Shown in pieces: positions 13,559 through 26,200 of a stretch of 64,000 nt of DNA. The DNA is taken from contig NC_089868.1 in the NCBI RefSeq assembly GCF_036373705.1, positions 16,164,520 to 16,228,519 on the forward strand, read 5' to 3'. The notes under the pieces were generated by a model. The model ran no database searches. It was not told the DNA's origin and saw only the letters and a list, made by a program, of their open reading frames with translations. Made by a program: the position numbers and the translations under genes. Every line of letters starts with the position of its first letter. Position 1 is the stretch's first letter. Source of the stretch: Amia ocellicauda. Its lineage: Eukaryota > Chordata > Actinopteri > Amiiformes > Amiidae.

Positions 13559-13716
13559 CATGCATGGTCTGAGGAAGGGACCACAAAGTGCGAGTAGTTC
13601 AAGGGGGTGTAGATTTTCTATAAAAATCACTGTAAATGGTCCCAATGAACCCCTTTAAATGAACAAAGCATTACAAAAGCCACAACATTGTAAACAATTT
13701 CCACTATTTTTTTTTT

Positions 13717-14027
13717 TTTAATTTTAAAACAAAGTGCTCAGTCACATACAGGAAATAAATTAAATATAACATTTTCACCTATATATATATTTATATATAA
13801 AACAAAAGAAAAAAAAAAGTTTACAGTTACCAGTTGTACAACATGGAATTCTTACATCATTGATGCCAGTTTCTCCGAGAGAGGAGCGCTTCGGCACTCA
13901 ACAAATAATGGAAGGCATTTGCATATGTTTATATAACATACAGCTTCGGAATAGTAAGGATCCATCATGCATTTCCTTGTGGTTCTGACCTGAATGTGGA
14001 GAAGGGGCTTGCTGCAGCGCAAGGGGA
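13717..14027 (-). other. LHX8: Probable LHX8 3' UTR
   Basis: Non-coding sequence after the LHX8 stop. No AATAAA is found on the minus strand here; an ATTAAA variant (TTTAAT on plus) lies at 13717-13722 beside a T-rich tract. The end is a guess. Confidence 0.35.
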
Positions 14028-17000
14028 TCAGGCATGGCTGATTGGCAGCTGTGTCATGGTATGGGACAGTAAAGGAGGAAAGACCAAGGAGGACGGAGAA
14101 TGAGCTGTGAAGAGAGTCATGAATATCTGTTAGTCTTCCTTCTTATATACCCCTTTACACTGCAGTCTGGCTGCCCAGAGCGCCACGACCTCACCACCAC
14201 TGCAAGTCTCGGATACAGGTCTCTAACTTCTAGTTAGTTATACACATCTCCAGACTTTCAAACACTACAATAAAAGATTTTAGCATCAGTTTCAATCATA
14301 AATTAAAGCAAGAAATACACACAACCAAGGGAAGCAGTGTCTAGAATTATTTAATTACACGAGGGGTTGGGACTCAGTAGAACAGCACAGAGTGATTTCT
14401 ACTTTAAAATCCTCTCGACCGATTGAAAAAGGTTTCATTTAATTATGCTTACCGTCCATATACGAGTGCAAGGCAGTCAGCATTTGTCCGTCGGGCGGCA
14501 CGTAGGCGGAGTACTGCAGCTCCTCCATCATCGGTGGGGACAGGCGGGAAGGCTGCATTGAGGAGACTGGGGCAGTGGATGAATGGTTAGGACTCACATG
14601 TTTCTTATGACGAGCCCTACAGTTCTGGAACCAAACCTAGAAAATAAACAGGTTTGCGTTTCATACAGAAGCACAGCAATGGCTGGCCCCAGTCCAGCCA
14701 CAGGTGTCACAGAAAATAATCAAAAGATATTATAGGAAAAAAAAGCGATAATTTTCCTAGTTCAAAGGGCAGAACCTGCCTTTTATTTTCTGCTACAATA
14801 AAATATATACAAAATAAACAAACACAGGCTTTCATTAACATAACCAGGGAAGAAGCATTGTCAAACAACCTGCACAGGGAACAACCTGACCACTTCAGAG
14901 AGAAAGAGAAACAGTACTTCAAAGGTCTTTTTGGTCTTTACATGCAGCACATTCCTATTTTATCCATTAATCATTGCATGTCAAAGTAAATTTCAAAACA
15001 TTTGAGTTAACCACCATTAATCGCATGTGAAGAAAACCCATCTAATGCCAAATAACTATTTAGTTGTCTGAAAAATATAATTTTAATTACAGAGTAGATA
15101 CTCTGTGTGTGTATATATATGTATATATGTGTGTGTGTGTGTGTGTGTATCTACGTGGTAGATACTCCGGACACTCAAAGCATTGCAAAGGTATATTGTA
15201 GCAACTCAAAAACGGTATGCACAATATACATAAAACTGAATGAAGGGTTAACAATGAAGGATGAAGGGTGTGATACCAGAAGAGCGAAGGGGAAAGTCTT
15301 CATCAGAACTAAATCTTCCTCAATAAAGTTATTACCATTTTTCATAGGATACTGAAGTAAAACCAACTCTGGTTATAAAGGTCTATCAAACACAGCTTCT
15401 AAATGGTTTCATTTATGTATATAACATTGTTCTACTTTGTCATATTATAGCCAGTGTGCAAAGCATTTGTATATATATTTTTTTGTATTGGCACATGCTA
15501 TAACAATACATTTGATTAGATTCATTCATAAGATACATTTGAAAACACTAGCCATCTGTTTAAACAGGCAGCACTCTTAATCAACAAGCAGATGCATAAC
15601 AGTAGAATGTTTGTATGAAAACAAATTAGGACAAGTCTGTGCGTATTTTCAAAGAGAGATATTAAACACCTTTTAGAAATCACGAGTCTGAACAATTTGG
15701 AGACGAGCAATGGTTAGACCTAATCCATTCATTGCCTACCTAAATCCATATGTTCATTATTTAAAAAAAGGTATACTGCAGTTACATTGAATTGAACAAA
15801 TTCTTAAGCATCAAAATTCTACCTTTGAATGGCTGCTGTAAAATATCTACAGCTTTTATTATGCTTTTTTTTTTTTTTTTTTTTGCAAAAGAGGCAATAG
15901 TAAATTTGACATTTGCCACCCACAGATTGTATTTTACTTCAATTTCAATCAGTCTGGAACAGGTACAGATGCACATTTTCCAGTTCAGGTTAACTTGGGT
16001 TATCTTTCCAAAAAATTAAACCTAAAAGCCTTTGGAAAGCTCCTAAACAAGATTGTCCATGAATATTGTGAAAGTTATATGTAATTAACCTCGATCTATT
16101 TGGTACAAGATTACAAATCCTCCAGCAATGGGCTGTGATGCCACGCCTGCAGTGGTCAGTGGAGACGCAGGTGGGGTCAGTCCTACCTGAATTACTCGCC
16201 TGCTGAGGCCTGTTCTCTCGGCCAGCTTCTGAAGGGTCTGGGCATCAGGGTTGTTGTCCTGAGCAAACTGGGCTTGCATTACCTGCACCAAAACGCACAT
16301 TTCTACATTAGAGTATTCTATAATGCTTAAATACATTGAGTTTATACATCAAGTTAAAGTACAATACAAGTACAAAATTGTTACTTAAATTATATACAGT
16401 ATTTTGCATCTATTTACAAAACAAAATCCTTTATATACACAATTGCATACAGCTTTTGTATAGTTCGGCTCCAAAGCAGTTGGATCTTTCGCTCAATCTG
16501 TCCCACATGTTTACCTGAAGCTGATCGGCTGTGAAGCTAGTCCGAGCTCTCTTGGCTGGTTTAGGTTGGTTAACTTCCTGTTCTGTTGGCATTGCTCCTT
16601 CTACATTTACACCATTTCCTGTAATTAACCCCACCCCCCAGAAAAAGAAAGGAGGGGGGGAACAAAGTCATCAGTAAGAGCTACTTGACTTCAACAGATG
16701 TGCAGAGTGAACATTTTAAAATGGTGAATGATACCCTGCGCAAAGGTAGAAGAAATTGCTTTTCTGGGGATTAAGGTTAGAATATACCGAGTCTCATTTT
16801 AAATACTGAGTTGAGTCCTCTTACCATTCTCCACGGCTCGTTTAAGGTTGTCCAACATGCAGTCGTAGTGTATCCTGCAAAGAACTTTTTCATCCACCAA
16901 GGCAAACTCCTCCCCAGTGGACAGCTGTCTCTTACATGAAAAGCAGGCAAAGCAAGCGAGGTGGTAGACGTTTCCTTTCGCTCGACGAACCCAGTCAGTT

Positions 17001-18250
17001 GAGTGTATATTCCTGCCACAGCGTGCACACCGGGTCCCATATCTTCTGCAGATACAAGGGACACAAAAGTCAGGAGAGTGAGATGTACTACAGCTCATCT
17101 GTTAATATGCTGGTACTTCATGTGTGGGCTATATTTACACCACCAACAGCATAATAAAATAATATTTAAGAGGTACTTCAAATTGCAATGTTTAAAGTTG
17201 AACAGTAAATAAGATTGACTCAAATCATTTTGGTTCCAGACCAGCAATTAAACTATAATGTCTGCTAGGCCAAGTGGTTTACTCATTTTTAACTTGGTTA
17301 CTTCATTGTTGCAGTCAGTCAAAAGAGAACTGTATCCAAAAAGGTTTTTCCCAGATTTACAGCAGCCAGAAGAAAAAAAAAATCTGACCTACAGTGTAGC
17401 TATTTGGTAAAGTTACATTATAAGCCATTGCTTAGATTTCGACTTACAATGCACTGGGACATTTGTAATAAATTATACTGCGCTCATAAAACATGTGGCG
17501 TATTTTGACAGTCATCTTTTCCATAAATCAATTAGTCAATATCACCACGTACAAATTAAAATAGAGGCATTCCAAAAAACAAAAGCCTAAGATTAATTGA
17601 ATGCTTTAAAATGGTTATACAATAAACTTTAAAACTGTTGTACAATACATGCCTTCTGAACAGCGTTGCGATTTAACGAAGCTACTGAATACCAAACCTA
17701 TAACCGATGCGTCAACACGGGACTCCTGCAATAATCCTAGGAGTGTCGGTGTCGGAGATGTGCTTTTATGTTCGAACTCTCCGTGTGCGAGGTTCTAGCG
17801 CATTGTTGTTCTAGAAGTCATTGTTCCACTGCAACAATACACTACCTGAAATAGTCCAGTTTACAGAATACGTCCTTCTCTTTGATGTAGCAGCTGGTGT
17901 GTCTGCCAAGCGATGTGCGGCACACGCTGCACGACAAACACCTCACATGCCAGCACAAGTCATTTACCTACACAGACGGAAAACAAGGATTACGAAAACG
18001 GGTTCATGGGCAAGAGCGATTCAACCACGACTTTGGGAAACTATCAGTGGTACGGAGAGAATCAGCTAATGTCTTCTGAAAATCACTTCAAGTGGCGTTA
18101 GATTTGATTTATTTTAATTTTAAATTTTCAAAAGCCGTTCATTCCAGCTTGTATTGTTGACTAGGAAGGGTTTCTGTATCTGAACAAATCATTCAACTCC
18201 TCACCTCTGTCATTTTAGATCTGCACTCCATTACGAAAATGCAAACCGTA

Positions 18251-18281
<31 letters not shown>

Positions 18282-19289
18282 TTGCCATGAAAGTACATTT
18301 AAAAGAACTTTACAACTATTTCGCATACACAACTCTAAATAGTGGGGGGGGGGGGGGATAAGAAGTCGGCAAATATGAAGGTGCAAAGACCTTTTTTTTA
18401 AAAACAATTTAAGAAAAGGAGAAAAAATAACACTCGTTTCATTGTTGCGATTGGTTTCACATGGCTACTTTAGCACTCAAGTCAAGACCATCATCATTTA
18501 TGAGCGTTCCTCCGTTCCCATTAAACAAAAAACATACAGGTAAGAGAAAATGGACATTTTCCAATTTAGCGCAATACTTTAACACAGGAGTAAGCCCAGC
18601 ACCGTGGCATTGTATTTCTTACCTTCAGCAGGTATTTATCCACTATCTCCAGCCCACAACTGGTACACACACTTTTCCCCAAGAGAGAGGCCGAGGCCAT
18701 AGCCTGCGGAGAAGAGGGCGACAGCGAGGAAGACAGGGAGCAGGAGTCGTCCTCAAAAACGTCCTCCGGTGTGCTCTGGATAACGGCAAAACGGCATTTA
18801 GCAACCAACATAGGCAACCTAAAACTTCAGAAAAAATGTCACCGAGTGTAAACTTAATACGAATAAAATAAAGGTCGCCTTCCTGAACCAAACACTCGCC
18901 CCCTACCCGGTTTCACAAGCGCGTCTCCTCGCCTGTAAAGTCGCACCGGACGGGCGAACGCGTTCTTTTTACAGTAAACCTTTACAGTTTACAGAATGTC
19001 AACCACAGCGGCGGCAGCGCAAAGGATAGATAACGAAGTAGCGGATTTCAGCCCTTGACCTCCAATGGTGGAGGGGTGTTGGGGGGAGGGGGAAGAAAGG
19101 AGGGGAAGATGGAAAAAAACAACAACGCGTTTTGCCTATCACAGGTGTGGTATAATCCCTGGCCAGTAGCGAGGTGTGTTTAACGGTCTCCGGCGACGGC
19201 TGGAAAAACTTTACCCGTTCCGTTTCTGCCCATGGTTTTCTACATCTACCCAAAGAGCCGGGGGATGTCGGTTCACAGTCTTCAGACAT
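14028..19289 (-). CDS. LHX8: LHX8, LIM/homeobox protein 8 (complete, eight coding exons)
   Basis: Nuclear LIM-homeodomain transcription factor; family roles include basal-forebrain cholinergic neuron, tooth/craniofacial and oocyte development. Exons in transcript order: 19215-19289, 18623-18775, 17846-17967, 16825-17045, 16515-16618, 16187-16282, 14453-14636, 14028-14104; 1032 nt, 343 codons plus TGA, close to the human 356. LIM1 spans residues about 62-114 (ligands C62, C65, H83, C86, C89, C92, C111, D114). LIM2 spans about 123-176 (C123, C126, H145, C148, C151, C154, C173, H176). The homeodomain at about 212-271 starts [13 protein letters not shown] and ends [13 protein letters not shown], with Q50 of helix 3, as in LHX6/LHX8. 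The tail ends MTQLPISHA. The start is supported by an in-frame TAA at 19314-19316. A Ser-rich acidic stretch (about 33-48) precedes LIM1. An alternative upstream first exon cannot be excluded. Introns hold only simple repeats. Confidence 0.95.
15104..15150. repeat. Compound (GT)n(TA)n microsatellite in LHX8 intron
   Basis: Mixed GT and TA tract between LHX8 exons 14453-14636 and 16187-16282. Confidence 0.9.
18249..18283. repeat. (TA)n followed by T-run in LHX8 intron
   Basis: TA tract 18249-18273 followed by a run of T. Confidence 0.9.
18344..18357. repeat. G14 homopolymer in LHX8 intron
   Basis: Fourteen consecutive G on plus (C on the LHX8 transcript strand), between LHX8 coding exons 2 and 3. 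It has G-quadruplex potential on the non-transcript strand, and its length may be a sequencing or assembly artefact. Confidence 0.85.
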
Positions 19290-19290
19290 G
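18890..19290 (-). promoter_or_regulatory. CpG-richer 5' region of LHX8
   Basis: CpG-dense segments (for example 18915-18970 and 19000-19240) surround the first coding exon, contrasting with the AT-rich flanks. This is typical of a developmental transcription-factor promoter. No TATA box was found and the transcription start is not determinable. A tiny upstream ORF (ATG at 19320-19322 on minus, seven codons) lies just before the coding start if the leader extends that far. Confidence 0.45.
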
Positions 19291-22200
19291 AGGAGGAACT
19301 TAAAAAAAAATAATTAAACATGGGAAGAAGGAAGGGGAAAAAAAAAAAAAAAAAAAAAAAAGACCGTTTCACCCAGAACTACGAACACCAACCTTGAGCA
19401 TCCGAGCCGCCCGTTTTAACCAGTGCACGCCAGCCCATAAATACCAGCCCGGCGCTGATTAAGATGTCATTAGGAGAGTAAATACTCCAGCCCTTGCTTA
19501 CAGAAACACAAGCCTCTTGAGGTAATGGGTCCTGCGGGTATTATTCTCCCAGGATCTGCATTCGGGACTCGGAACTGGTTCACACAAAAGGTCTACTCCC
19601 CGACATATCAATTGCCGGTGTCAATCAAAACCAGTTTGGAGTCAGTGGGAAAAGGGAATTGATTTTTTAATAACAGCAATTAAAAGAGCAGCGTTTTCCC
19701 CCCCAAATGTCTTTGAAAAGGGTAACCTAAAGGTGAAGAGGTTTAATAAGCTGCTTAAGGGCTAATTATTGTAGATTTGAGAAGCCTGGCGTTTCTTCCA
19801 TTGCCAATTTGAAGGAAATACTGGGAGTTTAGACTGAAAAGCCGTTGTAACGAGCGACAATTACAGCTGCAGGTGATTCACACTTTTTTTTTTTTTTTTT
19901 TGTTCCCCCCCCCCCCCAGGCAGAAAACAGCTTTGGGGGATTTGTGGCGACTAATTATTCCCATGCTCTTGTTAAATCAAAATATTAGTAAAAAGTTGCA
20001 CTAAGCGAACAATGTCGCATTCTCCAATCCGCTTTAAAACCAATCAGTTACATGACACAGACTTAAACAGCAAACCCAGTCATTCAGCCTTTTCAGAAGA
20101 ATACCCTACATATCCAGTGCATTTTCTTCAGGCGCTCACCGGGTTGCAGATTTGATAAACGCATGCAAGACGTTATAAAAAGAAAGTTGGCTTTCGAGGC
20201 TGTGCAGCGTTTAAAGAGCACGCCCGGGTACGGCAGGAAGAGACTGGGATCGCTTGCAAAAACGCACAAATCGGAATTATGCGATATGGCACGGTGTGAG
20301 ACGAGGATTCATTTCACCTACCGTGTCGTGGGAGAGCGCATCCAGGCCATTTCCCTTGTCGTCTACTTTGCCACTTTTCCAGTACATTTTACTGTCAGGC
20401 TCAGCTGCCGCATACCCCAGAAAACAAGGTGAAGCCCAGGCAGTAATCCAGAGATGTGCGGGGTAATTCCCCGACGCGTTTTTATCTCCCGATTCCCGAG
20501 CAAGTCACTCCTGGCATCCCATTTCAGACTTTGGCTATAGCCCATACTCTAGTAAAAAGTTTTGTTTTCGGGAGGGTGGAACTTTTTCATACTTTTTTTT
20601 TTCTCCCTGGGCTTATTTGGCCGCACCTCCTCTGCTGATCCACGCCTATAGAGGTGTTAGATTTGGATGAGGACCGCGGTATTAGACCCACGTCAGGAAT
20701 ACCAGAATAACTTTGACGGAGTATCTTTCATCAGTTGGCAGGCTTATATGAACACTTAAAATCAGATTTCATCTTTCTCTTTTCCAAGAAGAAGAAAAAA
20801 AAAAAAGAGACAGGGGACCGCAAACCATTAACCTGCGCATATACACGCACGCACACGCACGCAACTTGGACAGTTTATTGCGCACAATGGCTGGCACTGT
20901 CGCAGCCGCTCTTAAAACATCTCTGCCATTATCATTAACCTGTGGCATCTGGGTGGGAAGGTGACACGATCGTCTTTTTCGTTTATTGCCAACCAGCTGC
21001 ACTTGCTCAGCATCAATATAACATCCGTATTGGAAGCCGCTGATGCCGAGGATGTGAAAAGCAAACGCAATTGAATTAAGACTATAGTTTGCATATAGCC
21101 GCTGCCTTTAGATCATATAATATAGAACACGTTCATTCGTACGTCTGTAATTATTTCAAGTTCTCTCACGGTTTAGGGATCCGTGCCGCACCTGAATGCC
21201 GCTTTCTTTATCCATCTCTGTGCACAATGCGCATCAAACCTCTTCCAGCATCAACCTAGGTTTAAAATTGAAATAGTTACATGACTGATGCATGTCAAAT
21301 ATTTCGCTTCTAGAACGTAATACAGGTTCTATGCTAATTCTAGAACCTATCCGTTAGTATCTAACAATTAAAAAAGCAGGCTGTAAAGGTTCGTTTTGCT
21401 TCTTTTGTTCTCGACTTCCTTTATAGGTATATTGAAATCAAACAATTATTTAAAATATTGAATTCATTAAGCCCAAACAATAGACAAACGTAGACAATCT
21501 GTACAATCTAAATCACGTTTTCTTTATCCAAATGACTAATGTAGTATTTTTTGTATGATGTTTTCTCTCGATTCAGTGGTTGTATTTTTTTTAATTATTA
21601 TTAAAATGTATATCTATTTACCATAGATAATGTGTACATTGTGAACAATATTTAATAACAAAAAATATATATGCAGATAACATTTTAAGACTGTCATTTA
21701 GACGTTGAAATAACCTATTAATATTGGCTATATTTCCAGTTTTTTGTTTTCAATATCTTTATATTCACATATACGTCCTTTATGGTTTGAATGTAAAAAA
21801 AAAAAAAACACAAGTAGAGTTAAACAACATGTAAATGTCAAACACTGCGGTGGAAGGCTATACCTTTTTCTGATATAGTCTAAACCAATGTTTTATTATA
21901 TTGTAGGGAATTATACATTTGTGTGATTGATGTCTTGTCTTTGTAATAGTTATCAATCATTTTGTATTTTTGTTAATGTTTTTGGATCAGTATTTATCAA
22001 CTAACGTAGCCTAAATATCAATGTCAGTAAAGCAAGTTTTGGTAATGAACACATAAAGCTACACTTTTCCATACATTCTTTGCACCTTCCATTTAGTTTA
22101 GTCAGTTATTTATATTTTAATTCCCTTTATTTTTGAAACACTAACATTATACATTACAGAACAATGTGTTGTGTGGCAGCAGCTCAGGGAGCAGGCAGGC

Positions 22201-22800
22201 AAGTTTCCGTGTCTGTGCGTGTTTTCTTTTCGCACTGATTGCAGCCGAAAACAGGATATCTGAGACATTAGATCAATATCACGTTAATCAGCTGCCAGAC
22301 AAGCATTACCAATCATTGGAGGTCAAACAGCAATCACATCATCAACAACAACAACAATAATCATAATAATAATAGCAGTACCATTTGACACAAGATATAC
22401 CGATGAACTATTATTTATGTATTTATTTCTTCAGTGTATTTATATTCATATTATTGATAAGGGATATTTTCTTGACAGGCTATAATTGGTGTTTTGTTTT
22501 GTTAGTTGCCGATATGAGTACAGTACGTTGATTTAATAACTGATGACGACATAAAGAAGTAGTTGGATAAATGAGATGACGCAGTGGGTCCTCTTGTCCT
22601 AACACTTTTAAAAAGATGTCAGTATTTAATGCTCTGTATGCAAAAATCCTTAAATATATCAGTATGTGAAATATTGTTAGTGCCTTGGTGCTTTCCTAGT
22701 TATAGTTTTGTTATAATCTATTTGTTATATCTAAAATCGTATTTATTTATTTTTCCTGATACAGTTTAGTGCAATCTGATTATCTGATTTACTTCATGGT
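19290..22800. other. Proximal upstream region of LHX8, no gene seen
   Basis: Moderately GC-rich, largely non-repetitive DNA up to about 20950, then AT-rich. It contains an A-run near 19339-19361 and a T18 plus C13 block at 19884-19917, which reads as G13 then A18 on the LHX8 strand about 0.6 kb upstream of its start. The short ORFs are random in composition and show no family resemblance. This is probably promoter-proximal regulatory sequence. Confidence 0.4.
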
Positions 22801-22815
22801 TTATATTTTTTCACC

Positions 22816-22870
22816 GATTTTGAGATATTTAAAACATTATATATACATAATTTTTTAATATCTCAAAATC
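22816..22870. repeat. Small inverted repeat
   Basis: GATTTTGAGATATT (22816-22829) and its exact reverse complement (22857-22870), separated by a 27-base AT loop. The function is unknown. Confidence 0.7.
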
Positions 22871-23237
22871 TACTTTATATATTTCAACTTTCTTACTGGT
22901 TCACTAGATGTTTCTTTATCATTCGTATTTGCTGTGCCGGCTGCACTGCACCTGTCAATCTGTGATCTGCAATAATTTAAACACAACTGAAGGTAGAATT
23001 AATTACATACACGATATCAATATTTCTCGGTTAAACTGATTAATATAGCAGTATTGCTTAATTTACAATAGCTTTATAACAATAATATTAATAGGCTAAG
23101 AATAATCATCATTTTGTTTTAAAATATAAAGCCTATAGAGATGTTTAATTAAGTCTATGATATATTTTCCATAGTTTCTAAATTAAGGGTAAAACTTTAT
23201 ATTGCGGTTCATCATTTATTAAAAAAATGTTTTGGGA

Positions 23238-23238
<1 letters not shown>

Positions 23239-23288
<50 letters not shown>

Positions 23289-23289
23289 G
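23239..23289. repeat. (TAA)n microsatellite
   Basis: About 17 TAA units. Confidence 0.95.
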
Positions 23290-26200
23290 AACTTGTTTTA
23301 ATTTAAATAGTAATTTTTCAGATTTTAATTTAATGACGTACTCTGAATGAACATTTATATAATACAACTAATAAACTACTTTTAATAAAGTACTATTATG
23401 ATAACACTAGCAATTAATTAATCAGCATTTAACTAAGCAAGATAAATATGCTATTTGATATTTTCCATACTGTACGTACTCTTCAGATTGAAACATCTCA
23501 AATGTGCAACTTGACGAATCAGTAGCTGGAGGAAAGAAAACTTTAAAAACATATTTTCTTAACAGCTGAAGTTTACTTTTCCCTGTGTGTGTGTGTTTTA
23601 TGCAGGTTTGAAGATTTACAATATTTTAATAAGATAAGTCTATTTATGAAGGTTCAGTATCTGGCTTCGAATATTTTCTTGTTTCTTTGAAAACATTCAC
23701 ATATGGAAACTATTTGAATCTGAAATATTGGAGAAGTGATAAAACTGGTATAGAAAATGTATTTTTTCTATAGTTTAGCGAAGCAATTACATCAGAGTGA
23801 CAAGTTGTATTCTAACCACTAGGCTATGTGAATCTACACTAAACTATACTTTTGTGCTCTGTGATATTTTAAGTCTTATACATTTAAATATAAAATCTTA
23901 CATATTTATGTATAAATGCCAAGAATCTGTCATTCTGTCCACTCATTGTACTTTAGCCCACTTTTCAATTATTTAAAATGTGATAGGTGTAAAAGGAAAA
24001 ACAGGAATGGAGAAAAAAATATAAACTTTGAATTAAATCTTAGAGATCTATAGCTGGAGCCTTCAAAAGCTCTTTTAAAGGATATAATACATTCTGACTT
24101 TAATCTTTACTGGGAACTCAGGGAAGTTTTTCCCAACATCAGAAAAGTCCTTAAAGACTGTCAGTCTTGTGGTTATATTTCTGAATGCTTATTATTATTA
24201 TTTTTTTATTAGGTTAAATTACACTTTTATAATTCACCAGGAGAGAGATAAAATACTTCAAAGCAAGGCAGAAATTGACATTTATTTCCTTGCTTTGGTC
24301 CTGTTTGACAGACAGTGATTGAAAGGTGACTGCTTTGTTTCTGCTCTTGTTTGTTCTCAGGGCCTTGCCTTATTGCAAACACACATTTTTGAGAGACACA
24401 CTGTTGTCCAGGACCGCTGCTTCAAAATCTGGAAAATGTGTACATAACCAGTTATAAACCTTTACTTGACTGAAAGAGCAATGGCTTTTCATGTGGAAGA
24501 CACTTTCATTATGTTATTTTTTATGAATGCCAAATTTCCCTCGAAATCCAGGTGCATTTTGTACCCCGTAGCTAGAGTATAGGGTCACATGTTTTCTCTG
24601 AATAGCATTAACGAGAGGAAATTATCTCCTGTAACACTTCTGCATTTTTAGAAATGATCATTAGAACTATTCACCTAAAATTGACTGAACTTATATTTCT
24701 AACGTGAGGTTAATTGATTTTGTCTACTTTGCCTCCAGTGTAATATAAGGCTATCCTATGTTTAGTGGTACTTAGTTTAAAATCAGTATTTTAAGAACAG
24801 TTAAATGCACAAACACAGCAAAGTCTTTAGACCTGGTGTGAGATTCATTCACTCTCATATATCATTGCCAGAGATCCCAAATGAAGAAATGTACAACTGA
24901 ACAGCAGACATGGCAATAATCGTTTAAGATGTAATTTCTGGTGATGGAATATCGAAATAAAGAATAAAATACTGATATTCATAAGCTATATAATGTAATT
25001 ATCTATTTACAACTCTGGTTAGAATACCTGAAAATTATATAGTGTATGAAAGATGTACAGGGAAAGAAAGACATAGCTTATGTTCCTTTCACTGTTGTAT
25101 TGTAAAATGTTTGTCAGTTTGCTATGCATAACTCCAATATGATGTACTTTAATCAATTCCCAGTGTAAGTTTTCTCTAAATGAAATGCACATGCCAACAC
25201 ATATCTCATCTTCTGAGAATCTCATTCTGATCTCAAATTATTTCCCTAGCTGAAAATCGTATTTAAAAGATTATCCTTCAGTCTCTTTGATAACATGTTA
25301 GCATATTTTTATGCTTGTGTTGTGTTTTCATTGTCAAATTGTAGGAAAGCAGCTACATTTGCCAAGCTTTCTTGCAGCATGATAGAACAAAGTTTTACAT
25401 GTATCACTTAGTTTGTATCTCTTATCTCGTCCTAGATGAATTAGTTTGTGTAACAAAAAATATGATTTGTTTTTTAAAAAGTTTACGGCGAGAAATGTCA
25501 GCTCCAGTCTCCTTCTTCCACCAAACCACCCCTCCCACCCTTGGTTTGTAATTCCGATAAATGACTGAACTCTTAATTTCTTCCCTATATATATTCCATC
25601 GCATGTTAGCAAGGGTTTGTAGTGTGAATACGATATTCCCACTGTGTCATGATTCACAGCATGTCTGTTCTGTTGTGAACTTGGGAAGGCCTTTAAGACG
25701 CAGTGTTACCTTCCTCTGGTGCTAATGCTGCAGCCGTCCTGCCCCCAGTGTTGTGCAAGGACCCAGCAGCACAGACACCACTCTCCGCAACCCCGTCTCC
25801 ACACACTGACACATTTGCTGGCAGTTGCACAGGGACCGTCTTTTCGCAGCTTCCACAGTGTGTTCCTTGGTCAGTAATGCAGGCCTCATGTTTCCAAATC
25901 AATGGATTACAACATCCTCTTTCCAATTTTAAATTACTCTGAAGGGGCCTCGGCTCCCTTTTCAATTGGGGGGGGGATCAGAGAGCAGAAAAAATGAATT
26001 TCCCAGAGCCCTGGAAGTTGACTAGAAGTTGACTAGAGGAAAGAATATCCCCTCAGACATTACACAACCAGCTGAACTAGAGAATTGTGCCGGGATAGTT
26101 CCCTGAAAATGATATATATCTGGCCTTTTCCATAGTGCAATTCTTACAAAAATAACATTTTTTTGAAGAGAAAATCTGAAAAAATGCTGTGGTTGTCATA

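Larger units (their letters stand above)
11077..13622 (+). mobile_element. Decayed Tc1-like transposon with two nested insertions
   Basis: Terminal inverted repeats are about 23 bp: TATAGAAAGTCTACACCCCC at 11077 and its near-perfect reverse complement ending at 13622. Inside is a heavily mutated Tc1-type transposase on the plus strand, including a relic of the DLNPI catalytic-region motif near 12350 and the usual 3' end (GGAGTATGGCTTGTAGAT, near 12560). Stops and frameshifts are frequent, so it is dead. A LINE-like tail is inserted at about 12014-12240 and a second inverted-repeat element at 12589-13558. A CCTCC-rich tract (11144-11170) lies inside. The right end is within about 100 bases of the likely LHX8 poly(A) site. 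Confidence 0.75.

Noticed and set aside
18461..18871. 136-codon open frame on plus
   Set aside because: Antisense shadow of LHX8 exon 18623-18775.
20163..20466. Open frames upstream of LHX8 as extra 5' coding exons
   Set aside because: They are on the opposite strand to LHX8 and resemble no protein.
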